NCBI RefSeq assembly: GCF_009720625.1
Contig: NZ_CP046266.1
Coordinates: 939,501 to 1,003,500, forward strand
DNA from: Metabacillus sediminilitoris
GTDB taxonomy: Bacteria > Bacillota > Bacilli > Bacillales > Bacillaceae
Direction of reading: 5' to 3'
DNA length: 64,000 nucleotides
Shown in pieces: positions 10,590 through 20,811 of the stretch. The stretch's first letter is position 1. Each line of letters starts with the position of its first letter. The position numbers were made by a program, and so were the translations under genes. Under the pieces are notes generated by a model that saw nothing but the letters and a program-made list of their open reading frames with translations, was not told the origin of the DNA and searched no databases.

Positions 10590-11327
10590 GTGATGTGTAT
10601 TACGGAGCGCTTTTTTCAGATTGAAACAGAATGGAATGTCGTTCATTTACCTAAAAAACCTAATGGGTTTGGAATATTAATATTAGGTGATCGCTCGGAT
10701 TTTGTAGAAGAAAATTCAAGTTTTTGGCATCAGCATTATGGACGAAACCAACTTATTTCAGAATTAATGAATCAAGGCTACACGCTGTTTCATTCAAATT
10801 TATTCGGAAGTAATTGGGGCAGTCCTCGTGCAGTTACAATGGCAAAGCAGCTATATCATCTAATTATGAAAAAGGAAATTCTTAATCAACGTGTTCACCT
10901 GTTGACTGATGGCATGGGGGGACTTACTGCTTTACAATTAATGGAATTGATACCTGATAAGATTCGCTCTGTCGCAATGATGAATCCTTGCCTTGACCTT
11001 CAAACCCATCTTATAAAGGAAAAAGAGAATAAGTTTTTTTATAAACGTTTATTGAAAGAAATATCATTAGCTTATGGGATTGATGCGAAAAAAATTAATA
11101 CGTTAAATCTTCCATCAATGTCTAATTCCACATCAAGGAAGCCAGTAAGGATTTGGCAAAAAATGAATAATAGCACATATCGTTCACAGGATCATAGTAA
11201 AAAGTATGAAGAATTAAGAAAAAAAATGGGAAGCCCGATCCAACTTATTTATCATCTCGGTGACAATCCTTACAGGGTTAACCAATCAATCATCAAGTTT
11301 TATAAAGAAAATGAAAAAGTTTTATAG
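10590..11327 (+). CDS. yjaU: YjaU-like alpha/beta-fold hydrolase family protein
   Basis: 245 residues, cytoplasmic, with no signal peptide. GILILGDRSDF and the mid segment LLTDGMGGLTALQLMELIP resemble an alpha/beta hydrolase: the latter is where the nucleophile elbow GxSxG would be, but here it reads DGMGG, so the serine nucleophile is missing. That suggests a non-catalytic or divergent member. Position between yjzD and yjaV/med matches B. subtilis yjaU. It starts at GTG 10590 or the adjacent ATG 10593; the AAAGGTGG spacing favours the ATG. Confidence 0.75.
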   Translation: MMCITERFFQIETEWNVVHLPKKPNGFGILILGDRSDFVEENSSFWHQHYGRNQLISELMNQGYTLFHSNLFGSNWGSPRAVTMAKQLYHLIMKKEILNQRVHLLTDGMGGLTALQLMELIPDKIRSVAMMNPCLDLQTHLIKEKENKFFYKRLLKEISLAYGIDAKKINTLNLPSMSNSTSRKPVRIWQKMNNSTYRSQDHSKKYEELRKKMGSPIQLIYHLGDNPYRVNQSIIKFYKENEKVL

Positions 11328-11414
11328 GAGAGAAAAGTCCCTATTCTTAGTAGTAGGGACTAATTTTATGTTAAGAAGCATACGATACAATAACTGTCTA
11401 TAAGGGGGAACATC

Positions 11415-12215
11415 ATGCTTAAACGAGTTATTGTATTTGGCGTGCACTCGTATATTGGTTTTGGACTATGTGAACGGTTGATAAGTGAAGGGGTTGAAGT
11501 AAAAGCTATTTTGTCAAAACCGAAAGATCCATATCAAAGAAAAATGTTAGAAGAACGATTACTGATGATCGGAAGAAATGCATTATTGCATATCACGAAT
11601 GTATATGAAAAAACAGATGACGACAATGAGATTGATATGATTCTTCACTGTTGTGACGATAGTAGGGAAGATTCATTAATGAACGAAGATCGAGTAAATG
11701 TAATGAAATCGGTAGAACTTGCGCAACTATTTTCAATTCCGTACGTATATATCGCCTCAAGAAATCAAGATGAAAAGGATACAAGAATAGAACATATTAA
11801 ATACTGTGAGAATTATCTTAATGAGCATTTAAAAACACGGTCATATATTAAACTCCCTTGTTTATATGGTCCCTTTCAACCTTCAACAGAAAGAATTCAT
11901 CAATATTTAGTTGATCATGAAAGAAACAAAAAAAATCGGTTGATAATTGATGAACCTATCCTATTTATTCAAGATGCCATACAATCGATTTGGGGTCTAC
12001 TTGAGAATGTTAAATCAGGAACAACGTATTTTATACATGCAGACGTAAAACAAGAGAAAGAATCGTCTTTTTTACTAGAGTTTCGAAAAAACGAATACAT
12101 TCCCAAGCACGATGAAAATGAAACGATATACATGAAAGAACCTACTTCAATTGAAGAAGGTCTAATGGATCAGGTTACCTGTATAGAAAAGTTTAATCAG
12201 ATTCTTAAAATGTAA
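11415..12215 (+). CDS. yjaV: YjaV-like NAD(P)-binding (extended SDR/epimerase-type) protein
   Basis: 266 residues. The N-terminus VIVFGVHSYIGFGLCERL has the Rossmann-type GxxxxxG pattern of extended short-chain dehydrogenases, and KLPCLYGPFQP resembles the substrate-side LYGP motif of epimerases. The YxxxK catalytic pair is not clear (YIASRNQ is at its expected place), so enzyme activity is doubtful. Its position matches yjaV upstream of med. RBS AAGGGGG. Substrate unknown. Confidence 0.7.
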   Translation: MLKRVIVFGVHSYIGFGLCERLISEGVEVKAILSKPKDPYQRKMLEERLLMIGRNALLHITNVYEKTDDDNEIDMILHCCDDSREDSLMNEDRVNVMKSVELAQLFSIPYVYIASRNQDEKDTRIEHIKYCENYLNEHLKTRSYIKLPCLYGPFQPSTERIHQYLVDHERNKKNRLIIDEPILFIQDAIQSIWGLLENVKSGTTYFIHADVKQEKESSFLLEFRKNEYIPKHDENETIYMKEPTSIEEGLMDQVTCIEKFNQILKM

Positions 12216-12295
12216 GCCTTGTACATATCAAGAAGGTAAGGCTAAAATAAATATGGATAAGTACCTTAGTAAAGAACGCAGGGAAGTGGTTGCCG

Positions 12296-13249
12296 ATGTA
12301 CAAAAAGCTCGGACTTATCCTCATATTACTTTTTTCGCTTTATGGTTGTGGACAACCTACAACAACTGGCAATCTTCAAAAGGTCGGTTTACTTGTTCAG
12401 GAAACAATTGATGAAAAAGTTTGGGGTATGAAAGGCTATGAAGGGCTATTAAAAATTCAATCAGATCTAGGTGTAGATGTATTTTATAAAGAAGGTATGA
12501 ACGAAGACATTAAGATTCGTCATGCAATTGAGGAATTTCAACAAAATGATGTAAATCTTATTTTTGGTCATGGCAGCGAATTTGCAGGTTCATTTCAAGC
12601 GATTAGTAAAGATTATCCGGATATTCATTTTGTTTTATTTAATTCTGATGTATCAGGTAGAAATATAACAAGTCTTAATTTCGAATCACATGCAATGGGC
12701 TTTTTTGGCGGGATGGTTGCAGGTGAAATGACAAATACAAAAAAAATAGGCGTGTTAGCTGCTTTCGAGTGGCAGCCGGAAATTGATGGCTTTTTTGAAG
12801 GTGCATATTTTCAAAATGAAAATGTTCATGTCAATATTAAGTATGTGCAAGATTGGAATAACACAGCAGATGCATTGCCGCTTTTAGAAGAAATGATCGA
12901 TGACAATGTCGACATTGTGTACGTTGCAGGGGACGGGTATAATATACCAGTGATCGAGCGCCTAAAAGAAGAAGGTTTATATGCGATCGGATATGTCAAT
13001 GATCAGGCTGATTTAGGCAATAGAACTGTGTTAACAAGTACTGTCCAGCATATTGACGAATTATATGTAAATGTGGCAAAATCCTTTAATAAAGGCGAGT
13101 TAGAAAATGGTGAGGTTTATTTCGACTTCAAAGACGGTGTCATCTCGATGGGAGAGTTCAGTCCTCTTGTTGATCAAGAATTTCAATCAAACCTGAATGA
13201 ACACATTGAAGAATATAAAAAAAGTGGACTACTTCCAAATCAGTTATAA
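12296..13249 (+). CDS. med: Med, BMP-family lipoprotein affecting comK expression
   Basis: An ABC-transporter basic membrane protein (BMP/PnrA-like) substrate-binding lipoprotein. The N-terminus has a lipobox with FSLYGC at residues 13-18, followed by a periplasmic-binding fold in which VGLLVQETIDEKVWGMKGYEG is conserved. In B. subtilis Med positively affects comK and is cotranscribed with comZ. The ATG at 12296 is chosen over the in-frame TTG at 12290, as AGGGAAGTGG is better spaced from it. comZ follows after 20 bases. Confidence 0.85.
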   Translation: MYKKLGLILILLFSLYGCGQPTTTGNLQKVGLLVQETIDEKVWGMKGYEGLLKIQSDLGVDVFYKEGMNEDIKIRHAIEEFQQNDVNLIFGHGSEFAGSFQAISKDYPDIHFVLFNSDVSGRNITSLNFESHAMGFFGGMVAGEMTNTKKIGVLAAFEWQPEIDGFFEGAYFQNENVHVNIKYVQDWNNTADALPLLEEMIDDNVDIVYVAGDGYNIPVIERLKEEGLYAIGYVNDQADLGNRTVLTSTVQHIDELYVNVAKSFNKGELENGEVYFDFKDGVISMGEFSPLVDQEFQSNLNEHIEEYKKSGLLPNQL

Positions 13250-13269
13250 CATTGAAAGGAGTGATGAGA

Positions 13270-13452
13270 ATGGAACAGCATCCAAAAGCAATGGAATTTA
13301 TGCAAATCGCAATGAAGTACTTGCCAGAGGCTAAAGAAAAATTTGAAGGATCTGGTATTGAATTATCATTGGAAACGATTCAGCCTATGATGGAGCTTTT
13401 CACGAAAGTGATGGGAGAAGCTTATGAATTAGGGAAAAAAGACGCACAGTAA
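13270..13452 (+). CDS. comZ: ComZ, competence protein
   Basis: A 60-residue helical protein beginning MEQHPKAMEFMQIAMKYLPE and ending EAYELGKKDAQ, close to B. subtilis ComZ (63 residues), which dampens comG expression. The ATG at 13270 lies about 8 bases after AAAGGAGTG; upstream in-frame TTG and ATG codons sit within or too near that site. It is in an operon with med and is closed by the hairpin at 13507. Confidence 0.9.
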   Translation: MEQHPKAMEFMQIAMKYLPEAKEKFEGSGIELSLETIQPMMELFTKVMGEAYELGKKDAQ

Positions 13453-13506
13453 TAATGAAGAAACATAAATAAATGACAAGTCATTACAATTGAAGAAAAA
13501 GATAGT

Positions 13507-13532
13507 AAAAGCTGCCATTGGCAGCTTTTTAT
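13507..13532. terminator. bidirectional terminator between comZ and yjzB
   Basis: AAAAGCTGCC / GGCAGCTTTT stem with a 3-base loop, T-rich on both sides, between convergent genes. Confidence 0.85.
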
Positions 13533-13828
13533 ATTTTCTTTTTTATAAAGTCTACTATTGGGGAAAGATGATTGAGAATTGGTTTCAAATTCTTTAGTGA
13601 TTCCATAATATCGTCAATTTGCTCCAATAAGGTGAAATAATCAATTTCTTCATTTGGATTATCATCTTTTTTTATATGAGATCTTTCTTCTATTCTACTT
13701 GAAGCTCTAGATCCAAACATAAGTTGGTTGAAACGATCAATAGGTGGTGAGTTGTCATTTTCAATATGATCAACTCCTTTGGTGTCTTCTTTTGAATGTA
13801 TTTTTTGAGTTTGATCTTTGAATTCCAT
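13529..13828 (-). CDS. yjzB: YjzB-like small acidic protein
   Basis: 99 residues, hydrophilic. It contains the short FNQLMFGSR motif seen in several small Bacillus cytoplasmic proteins, and a C-terminal amphipathic part with IDYFTLLEQIDDIMESLKNL. It lies convergent between comZ and fabH like B. subtilis yjzB; the assignment rests mainly on position and strand. A GGGGGTGAAAAA site precedes the start. Function unknown. Confidence 0.6.
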   Translation of the reverse strand: MEFKDQTQKIHSKEDTKGVDHIENDNSPPIDRFNQLMFGSRASSRIEERSHIKKDDNPNEEIDYFTLLEQIDDIMESLKNLKPILNHLSPIVDFIKKKI

Positions 13829-13936
13829 TTTTTCACCCCCATGTTACATGTTTTTTATCACTGATAAACTCGCTTTACTACTAATTTATGTACGTGTTAT
13901 TTAGCGGTTCTAGTCATGTGTACAAAAACATTAATA

Positions 13937-13982
13937 TTGAAAAAAAAATGTGAATAAGATAGAATTAGTACCAGATCATAAT
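13937..13982 (+). promoter_or_regulatory. fabH promoter with FapR operator
   Basis: TTGAAA (13937-13942), a 17-base spacer and TAGAAT (13960-13965) make a near-consensus SigA promoter. Overlapping the -10 and start region is TTAGTACCAGATCATAAT (13965-13982), matching the FapR box (TTAGTAC-N-GATACTAA type). FapR repression lifted by malonyl-CoA is the known control of fabH-fabF in Bacillus. Confidence 0.8.
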
Positions 13983-14029
13983 ATTTGATATTAAGTTAGA
14001 TTTATCGGACTTTTACGGACAGCTATTAG

Positions 14030-14092
14030 CCGCCTTCACTGCTTTTGTTAAATGAAAACGTAAAGGCGGAGGCAAACTGCCAGTGAAAGCGG
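14030..14092 (+). other. fabH leader with two mutually exclusive stems
   Basis: CCGCCTTCACTG (14030-14041) can pair either with AAGGCGG (14063-14069) or with CAGTGAAAGCGG (14081-14092, 11 of 12 bases). The two pairings share the same 5' strand. The second ends about 28 bases before the fabH ribosome site. No T run follows, so it is not a plain terminator. It may be a structured leader or the remnant of a palindromic repeat. Confidence 0.5.
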
Positions 14093-14135
14093 GGTAAATT
14101 TTAATACCTATCTTTCTATAAAGGGGTTGCTACAT

Positions 14136-15068
14136 ATGAATGCAGGGATAATTGGTATCGGACGATACACTCCAGAAAAGATTGTTACAAATTTTGATTT
14201 AGAAAAAATAATGGATACATCTGATGAATGGATTCGTACAAGAACTGGTATAGAAGAACGCCGTTTTGCTGATGACGCAATGGATACATCTGATATGGCA
14301 TTTTTAGCTGCTGAGAAAGCACTTGAAAATGCAGGGATAAGTTCAGAGGAATTGGATTTAATATTAGTTGCAACTGTTACGCCTGATCAACCATTTCCAT
14401 CTGTAGCTTGTATGATTCAAGAAAAGCTGGGAGCAAAAAATGCAGCTGCAATGGATATTAGTGCAGCATGTGCTGGCTTTATGTATGGCGTGATCACTGG
14501 TGGTCAGTTTATTCAAACAAATGCCTATAAGAACGTTTTAGTAGTAGGTGTTGAAAAGCTTTCAAAAATAGTCAATTGGGAAGATCGTAACACTGCCGTG
14601 TTATTTGGTGATGGTGCCGGAGCTGTTGTGCTTGGACCAGTAAGCGAAGGGAAAGGGATTTTGTCCTTTGAGCTTGGAGCTGATGGAACTGGCGGTAAAC
14701 ATTTATATCAAGATGAACATATCATTATGAATGGCAGAGAAGTATTTAAATTTGCAGTTAGACAAATGGGTGAATCAAGTGTAAATGTTCTGGAAAAAGC
14801 CGGACTAAGCAAGGAAGATGTTGATTTCTTAATTCCACACCAAGCAAATATTCGAATCATGGAAGCATCGAGAGAGCGATTAGAATTACCTGTCGAAAAA
14901 ATGTCTAAAACAATTAATAAATATGGTAACACTTCTGCTGCTTCCATTCCAATCTCGATAGTAGAAGAATTAGAAGCGGGGAAAATTAAAGATGGCGATT
15001 TACTCGTGATGGTTGGTTTTGGTGGTGGATTAACGTGGGGTGCAATCGCACTTCGTTGGGGACGTTAA
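14136..15068 (+). CDS. fabH: 3-oxoacyl-ACP synthase III
   Basis: Starts fatty-acid synthesis by condensing a branched or straight acyl-CoA with malonyl-ACP. It has 310 residues from ATG 14136, which follows AAAGGGG; the TTG at 14127 overlaps that site. The catalytic triad is visible: Cys112 in AACAGF, His235 in PHQAN and Asn265 in KYGNTS. The C-terminal [10 protein letters not shown] is typical. In B. subtilis fabHA is followed by fabF under FapR control; here about 200 bases separate them. Confidence 0.96.
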   Translation: MNAGIIGIGRYTPEKIVTNFDLEKIMDTSDEWIRTRTGIEERRFADDAMDTSDMAFLAAEKALENAGISSEELDLILVATVTPDQPFPSVACMIQEKLGAKNAAAMDISAACAGFMYGVITGGQFIQTNAYKNVLVVGVEKLSKIVNWEDRNTAVLFGDGAGAVVLGPVSEGKGILSFELGADGTGGKHLYQDEHIIMNGREVFKFAVRQMGESSVNVLEKAGLSKEDVDFLIPHQANIRIMEASRERLELPVEKMSKTINKYGNTSAASIPISIVEELEAGKIKDGDLLVMVGFGGGLTWGAIALRWGR

Positions 15069-15271
15069 GGATAAAAGTTCAAGGCGGACCTAAATATAAC
15101 TAAAACTCAAGCTGTCAAAACGGCCTTTACTCGCCCTCAAAGCACTTTCACGTCTGTGCTATTCTAGAGTGTGCAAGATGGTCTTCGATGATTTTAGAAA
15201 AAGGAAATACTTTGAATAAGTTCATACTAGATTTATATGTAAACTTACGTTAAAGGTGAGGTGCACTCTTC

Positions 15272-16513
15272 ATGGAAAAAAGACGAGTTGTTGTAACAGG
15301 TTTAGGAGCATTAACTCCAATTGGAAATGATGTACAAACATCATGGGATAATGCAATAAAAGGAGTATCAGGAATAGGGCCAATTACACGTGTGAATCCT
15401 GATGATTACCCAGCTAAAGTTTGTGCAGAATTAAAGGATTTTGATGTTGAACAATTTATGGATAAAAAAGATGCAAGAAAGATGGATCGTTTCACCCAAT
15501 ATGCTGTAGCTGCGGCTTTAATGGCTGTAAAAGATTCAAACTTAGAAATTACTGATGAAAATGCTCCACGTGTTGGAGTGTGGATCGGTTCTGGAATCGG
15601 TGGAATGGAAACTTTTGAGCAACAATATAAAACGCTTTTAGAAAAAGGGGCTCGCAGAGTAAGTCCGTTTTTTGTACCGATGCTTATTCCTGATATGGCG
15701 ACTGGACAAGTATCGATCGCATTAGGAGCAAGGGGTTTTAATTCTTGTACGGTTACTGCTTGTGCTACAGGAACAAATTCAATCGGTGATGCTTATCGTG
15801 TTATTCAACGAGGAGAAGCAGATGTTATGGTTACTGGCGGGACAGAAGCTCCATTAACAGAAATGTCATTTGCTGGATTTTCTGCAAATAAAGCATTATC
15901 GACAAATCCAGATCCGAATTCAGCGAGCCGTCCATTTGATAAAGATCGTGATGGATTTGTTATGGGTGAAGGTGCGGGAATTATTGTTCTTGAGGAATTA
16001 GACCATGCGTTAGCTCGAGGAGCAAAAATTTACGCTGAAATCATTGGATATGCTGCGACAGGTGATGCATACCATATCACTGCCCCAGCTCCAAATGGAG
16101 AAGGCGGTGCAAGAGCGATGAAACAAGCTGTTGAAGGTAGTGGACTTACCGTGTCAGACATTGATTATATCAATGCACATGGAACAAGTACTCCTTATAA
16201 TGATAAATTTGAAACATTAGCAATTAAAGAAGTATTTGGGGAGCATGCATACAAGCTTGCAATCAGTTCAACTAAGTCAATGACAGGACATCTATTGGGA
16301 GCTGCTGGCGGAGTTGAAGCAATCTTTAGTGTATTAGCAATTAAAGAAGGAATTATTCCGCCAACAATCAACTTAAAAACACCAGATCCTGATTGTGACT
16401 TAGATTACGTACCGAACGAGGCTAGAAAACAGCAAGTAAACGTAGCATTAAGCAACTCATTAGGCTTCGGCGGACATAACGCAACAATTATCTTTAAAAA
16501 ATATGATGCGTAA
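15272..16513 (+). CDS. fabF: 3-oxoacyl-ACP synthase II
   Basis: Elongating condensing enzyme of fatty-acid synthesis, 413 residues. Cys164 in [10 protein letters not shown] is the acyl-accepting residue, and the two histidines lie in [11 protein letters not shown] and [10 protein letters not shown]. It starts at ATG after AAAGGTGAGG. It probably shares the FapR-controlled fabH transcript; the 203-base gap holds a small hairpin (AGCAC/GTGCT near 15140-15160) but no clear promoter or T run. It ends at the hairpin at 16566. Confidence 0.96.
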   Translation: MEKRRVVVTGLGALTPIGNDVQTSWDNAIKGVSGIGPITRVNPDDYPAKVCAELKDFDVEQFMDKKDARKMDRFTQYAVAAALMAVKDSNLEITDENAPRVGVWIGSGIGGMETFEQQYKTLLEKGARRVSPFFVPMLIPDMATGQVSIALGARGFNSCTVTACATGTNSIGDAYRVIQRGEADVMVTGGTEAPLTEMSFAGFSANKALSTNPDPNSASRPFDKDRDGFVMGEGAGIIVLEELDHALARGAKIYAEIIGYAATGDAYHITAPAPNGEGGARAMKQAVEGSGLTVSDIDYINAHGTSTPYNDKFETLAIKEVFGEHAYKLAISSTKSMTGHLLGAAGGVEAIFSVLAIKEGIIPPTINLKTPDPDCDLDYVPNEARKQQVNVALSNSLGFGGHNATIIFKKYDA

Positions 16514-16565
16514 TGCACGGATAAACGGGGTACCGTTATAAGGTGCAAGCATATAAAAAGAGTTT

Positions 16566-16600
16566 AGTCCTTCATTGATAGAATGAAGGACTTTTCTTAT
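16566..16600 (+). terminator. fabF terminator
   Basis: AGTCCTTCAT / ATGAAGGACT stem followed by TTTTCTTAT. A degenerate duplicate of its right half recurs near 16660-16680. Confidence 0.8.
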
Positions 16601-16841
16601 GTAATGAACATGGGTTTAGACTTCAAAGCAATCTTAGTTAGGTTTTGCCTATCCTCAACAGAATGAAGAACTTTTCTTAAGCACTTTCTATCAAAAAATA
16701 ATGACACACTCTTTCAAACATAAAGCATTACTTTTCATTCACTTAGGATGGTTTTTTATTACATAGTCAATTCATAGCCATATCATAATGAACCTCCTTG
16801 TCTTTTGCTACATAAGATAGCAAGTGGAAGGAGTGATCGTA

Positions 16842-17621
16842 ATGAGCGTAATTGATACGATTGTCTGGTTAAAGAATGCTTCACAACAAGAGGAGATATT
16901 TAAAAAGCTGTGTCCATATTTTCATAAATTAACTGAAAAAGAAGTAGCTAACTATTTACATTTCTTTGGTATGTATAAAAATAGTCACGGAATGGGTAAA
17001 TGGATTGAAAGAGTAGAAAAAGATAAAATTATTACCTTCATTAAAGACGAAGAAAAAAAGCTGCAAAAAGAGTGGAATGGGCCTGATATTCCAATTTTTA
17101 TTTTTCCATGTGATGATCATAATCGGAGGATTCAAAAGGAGTATAAAGGCAGATCTGGATTGGCTTTTAACAATAAACTGTTTTTATTTCTTTCATTAAA
17201 TACAAATAAAAGAGACATCAGTTCATTATTTATTCATGAATATCATCATGTTTGCCGTTTAGCAGCTGTAAAAAAGCAAGAAAAGGATTTTACGATTATT
17301 GATACAGTAATCATGGAAGGATTAGCGGAAAATGCTGTTCGAGAGATGCTTGGTGAAAATGATGTTGCTTCATGGACAAAATTGTATTCAGACAGCCAGT
17401 GTGAACGATTTCTTGAAAGAATAATTACACCTCAAAGGGAGGTATCGAGGGAAAGTCACAAATTCTCTCAATTGATGTTTGGAACAGGATTTTATCCAAA
17501 CATGCTTGGGTATGCAGTTGGATATTACATTGTAAAAAAATATATGAAATATACTGGTAAAAACACTAAGGAGCTTTTAGGTTTGCCAGCTGAAGCATTT
17601 ATGAAGGATTTTAAAGAATAA
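16842..17621 (+). CDS. yjaZ: YjaZ, DUF2268 predicted Zn-protease
   Basis: 259 residues, soluble, with no export signal. HEYHHVCRL is an HExxH zinc motif preceded by SSLFIHEYHH, and the downstream EGLAEN glutamate fits a gluzincin-like third ligand. This is the DUF2268 layout of B. subtilis YjaZ; substrate unknown. The ATG at 16842 follows GGAAGGAG directly, so upstream GTG codons in frame are rejected. In B. subtilis the app oligopeptide transporter follows; here the next gene is yjbA. Confidence 0.85.
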   Translation: MSVIDTIVWLKNASQQEEIFKKLCPYFHKLTEKEVANYLHFFGMYKNSHGMGKWIERVEKDKIITFIKDEEKKLQKEWNGPDIPIFIFPCDDHNRRIQKEYKGRSGLAFNNKLFLFLSLNTNKRDISSLFIHEYHHVCRLAAVKKQEKDFTIIDTVIMEGLAENAVREMLGENDVASWTKLYSDSQCERFLERIITPQREVSRESHKFSQLMFGTGFYPNMLGYAVGYYIVKKYMKYTGKNTKELLGLPAEAFMKDFKE

Positions 17622-17781
17622 GTTCATATTATGCTTGCTAATATCATAGTGATGAATAAAGACAGGTTAATTGTTGGTTTTAGTCCTAAAAAATCTATTT
17701 TTTGTCGGAAATGAATGGAATAATTTATCTAATTTTTGCCTATACTGTTTGACAAATGGTACTGAAGTGAGGGGTAAAAAA

Positions 17782-18537
17782 ATGTTATTTCTTCATGATG
17801 TTTGGGTAAATTGGTTTGAAGGTGAAGAGAACGGGTACAATGTCTGTCATTTTCACGAATGGAGAAAAGATGATAGTGTTGAACTCCTTGATCAGGTCCC
17901 CCTTTTAAAGGTTAATTCCTTACTTTTTGACTACATAGAAAATAACTTATCGGAGTTACCGCCTGGTCTATTAAAAGATATTTTTCAAAAGGCTTATATA
18001 AGAAAGAACCATGAAAGAATTCAACTAGACTACTGCTTTGTTGTGACAGATGGAATTGGAATTCTTGCAGTCGATACAATCGGCTATACCATTCCGATCC
18101 GCAAAAGCCGGATTATTCCACGGCAGGAACAGCTTGTTTTTGAAATGGTGAAAGATGTTGAGGCTGAAGAATATTCTACGGAATTTATCAAGAAGGATCT
18201 AGATGATAAGGAATATCATATTTTATCATTATCACCAGAGCATATGCGCGGCTTAACAAGGAAAGAAAGACAGTTAAAACAGCTATTGTTCATGGCGCTT
18301 GATCAATTGCAAGCAACGAAAAATGCTGCAGAAGTAAAATACTGGTATACTGAGTGGAATCCAACGATGTATGGAGACATTCAGGAAAGAGAATTTGATG
18401 AAGTGTGGCAAAAATTGTATAAAGAAACATTACATGGCTGGTCACCAAAGCATATCCAATTATGTGAACATTTAATAAAGGGACAACCTTTCTTTGAAAA
18501 GCTTTGGGATATGGAACACGAATCAAAAGTAAATTAG
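17782..18537 (+). CDS. yjbA: YjbA, UPF0736 (DUF3603) family
   Basis: 251 residues, matching the length of B. subtilis YjbA. It starts [20 protein letters not shown] after a GTGAGGGG site; an open frame extends upstream to 17671 but carries no ribosome site. It is hydrophilic with no membrane segment, and rich in W, E and Y. Function is unknown in the family. It is convergent with trpS. Confidence 0.85.
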   Translation: MLFLHDVWVNWFEGEENGYNVCHFHEWRKDDSVELLDQVPLLKVNSLLFDYIENNLSELPPGLLKDIFQKAYIRKNHERIQLDYCFVVTDGIGILAVDTIGYTIPIRKSRIIPRQEQLVFEMVKDVEAEEYSTEFIKKDLDDKEYHILSLSPEHMRGLTRKERQLKQLLFMALDQLQATKNAAEVKYWYTEWNPTMYGDIQEREFDEVWQKLYKETLHGWSPKHIQLCEHLIKGQPFFEKLWDMEHESKVN

Positions 18538-18556
18538 TTTTTACTAGTAAAAAAAG

Positions 18557-18604
18557 AAACGATGTGAAGGGAAAGACAAAACTTTTCACATCGTTTTTTT
18601 TTGT
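18557..18604 (+). terminator. yjbA terminator
   Basis: AAACGATGTGAA / TTCACATCGTTT stem with a long loop, followed by a run of nine T residues. Confidence 0.85.
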
Positions 18605-18619
18605 TTTTGTATGGAAATA

Positions 18620-18656
18620 AATAAAGCCCCTATCTTTAGAAAGACAAGGGCAAAAA
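18620..18656 (-). terminator. trpS terminator
   Basis: Read on the minus strand, GCCCTTGTCTTT and AAAGATAGGGGC pair and are followed by TTTATTTATTT, 41 bases beyond the trpS stop. Confidence 0.7.
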
Positions 18657-18696
18657 ACAAAATTATATAGTAGAAAAATAAAATTTTTCTCTTAGA

Positions 18697-19960
<1,264 letters not shown>

Positions 19961-20069
19961 ATTTAATTTTCATAAGCCATCTTCACATGATGTGAGATTA
20001 AGAATTTTAGCATTTCTTTATATTATAAGAAACGATGTTGTTTTTTGCAAACGGTTTTCATTATATAAA

Positions 20070-20438
20070 CTATATATAGTAAGTAACCAGAGCGATCATC
20101 ATGATTATCGCCATTAGGATTCCATTTATCAACATGGGGAGGTGATTGAAATTCAACATTTCGGAGACGGGTGTCATGTCATTTACCTCTTGTTTCGATA
20201 ACTCTTTTCCTTTTGCTACAAACATTCGACGGAAACCATATGTAATGCCGTCGAAAAAGCCTCCCTTAACTGTAATCGTTAATAGTGAAAGGAACAGAAA
20301 GGCTCCGGCAATGAAAAATGAGATATTAATAAATGACAGCAAAGTTAATTTATGGTAAATCCAAAAAGAAAGTAATATTGTCGTACTTAAAGAAACAATA
20401 AATAATGTGAGAATTTTTATATAGGGCAACACAATCAC
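20070..20438 (-). CDS. DUF3899 family membrane protein
   Basis: 122 residues with three hydrophobic segments: about residues 5-27, 33-57, and a C-terminal one from about 100 to the end. A cytoplasmic-looking loop FRRMFVAKGKELSKQEVNDM lies between the second and third, a typical DUF3899 pattern. Starts at GTG after AAAAGAG. It is divergent from oppA. Function unknown. Confidence 0.75.
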   Translation of the reverse strand: MIVLPYIKILTLFIVSLSTTILLSFWIYHKLTLLSFINISFFIAGAFLFLSLLTITVKGGFFDGITYGFRRMFVAKGKELSKQEVNDMTPVSEMLNFNHLPMLINGILMAIIMMIALVTYYI

Positions 20439-20811
20439 TCTTTTCTATTTTTCTTATGTTTTGATTATAACAAATGAAAGGAGGGGCTAGAAACCGTGAG
20501 AAAGTTATATTAGAAAACAGATTTTTAGTAATTAATTCGATTAAAAGTTATTTTAATAAGAATAATTAAAAATTGTAAAGTGATTTGTCAGATTTTGTTC
20601 CCTTTTTTAAGTCAATGCGGTAAAGTGTTTGAGCGAGAATGGGGAAAAATCAACCTAAAATAATAGGAAAAAAGAACTATTTTTTAAGTGAGAAATATTA
20701 ATATTATTGCATTCGTGTAAATTTTATTAAAAAAATAAATGCACAATTATTTGAATACTTGTATAATAAAGTTGTTAGTACAACTTATATACATAGAAGG
20801 GGGTCAAATGT
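20439..20811. other. divergent regulatory region before oppA
   Basis: Very AT-rich 373 bases between the DUF3899 gene and oppA. A good -10 (TATAAT, 20762-20767) lies 44 bases before the oppA start, with no good -35 at the right distance. I see no clear operator or additional gene. Confidence 0.5.

Noticed and set aside
16640..16690. Second terminator after fabF
   Set aside because: Only one arm (GAATGAAGAACTTTTCTT) is kept; it looks like a partial duplication that cannot form the stem.
16842..18537. app oligopeptide transporter expected between yjaZ and yjbA
   Set aside because: The genes are directly adjacent; no remnant of appDFABC is visible.
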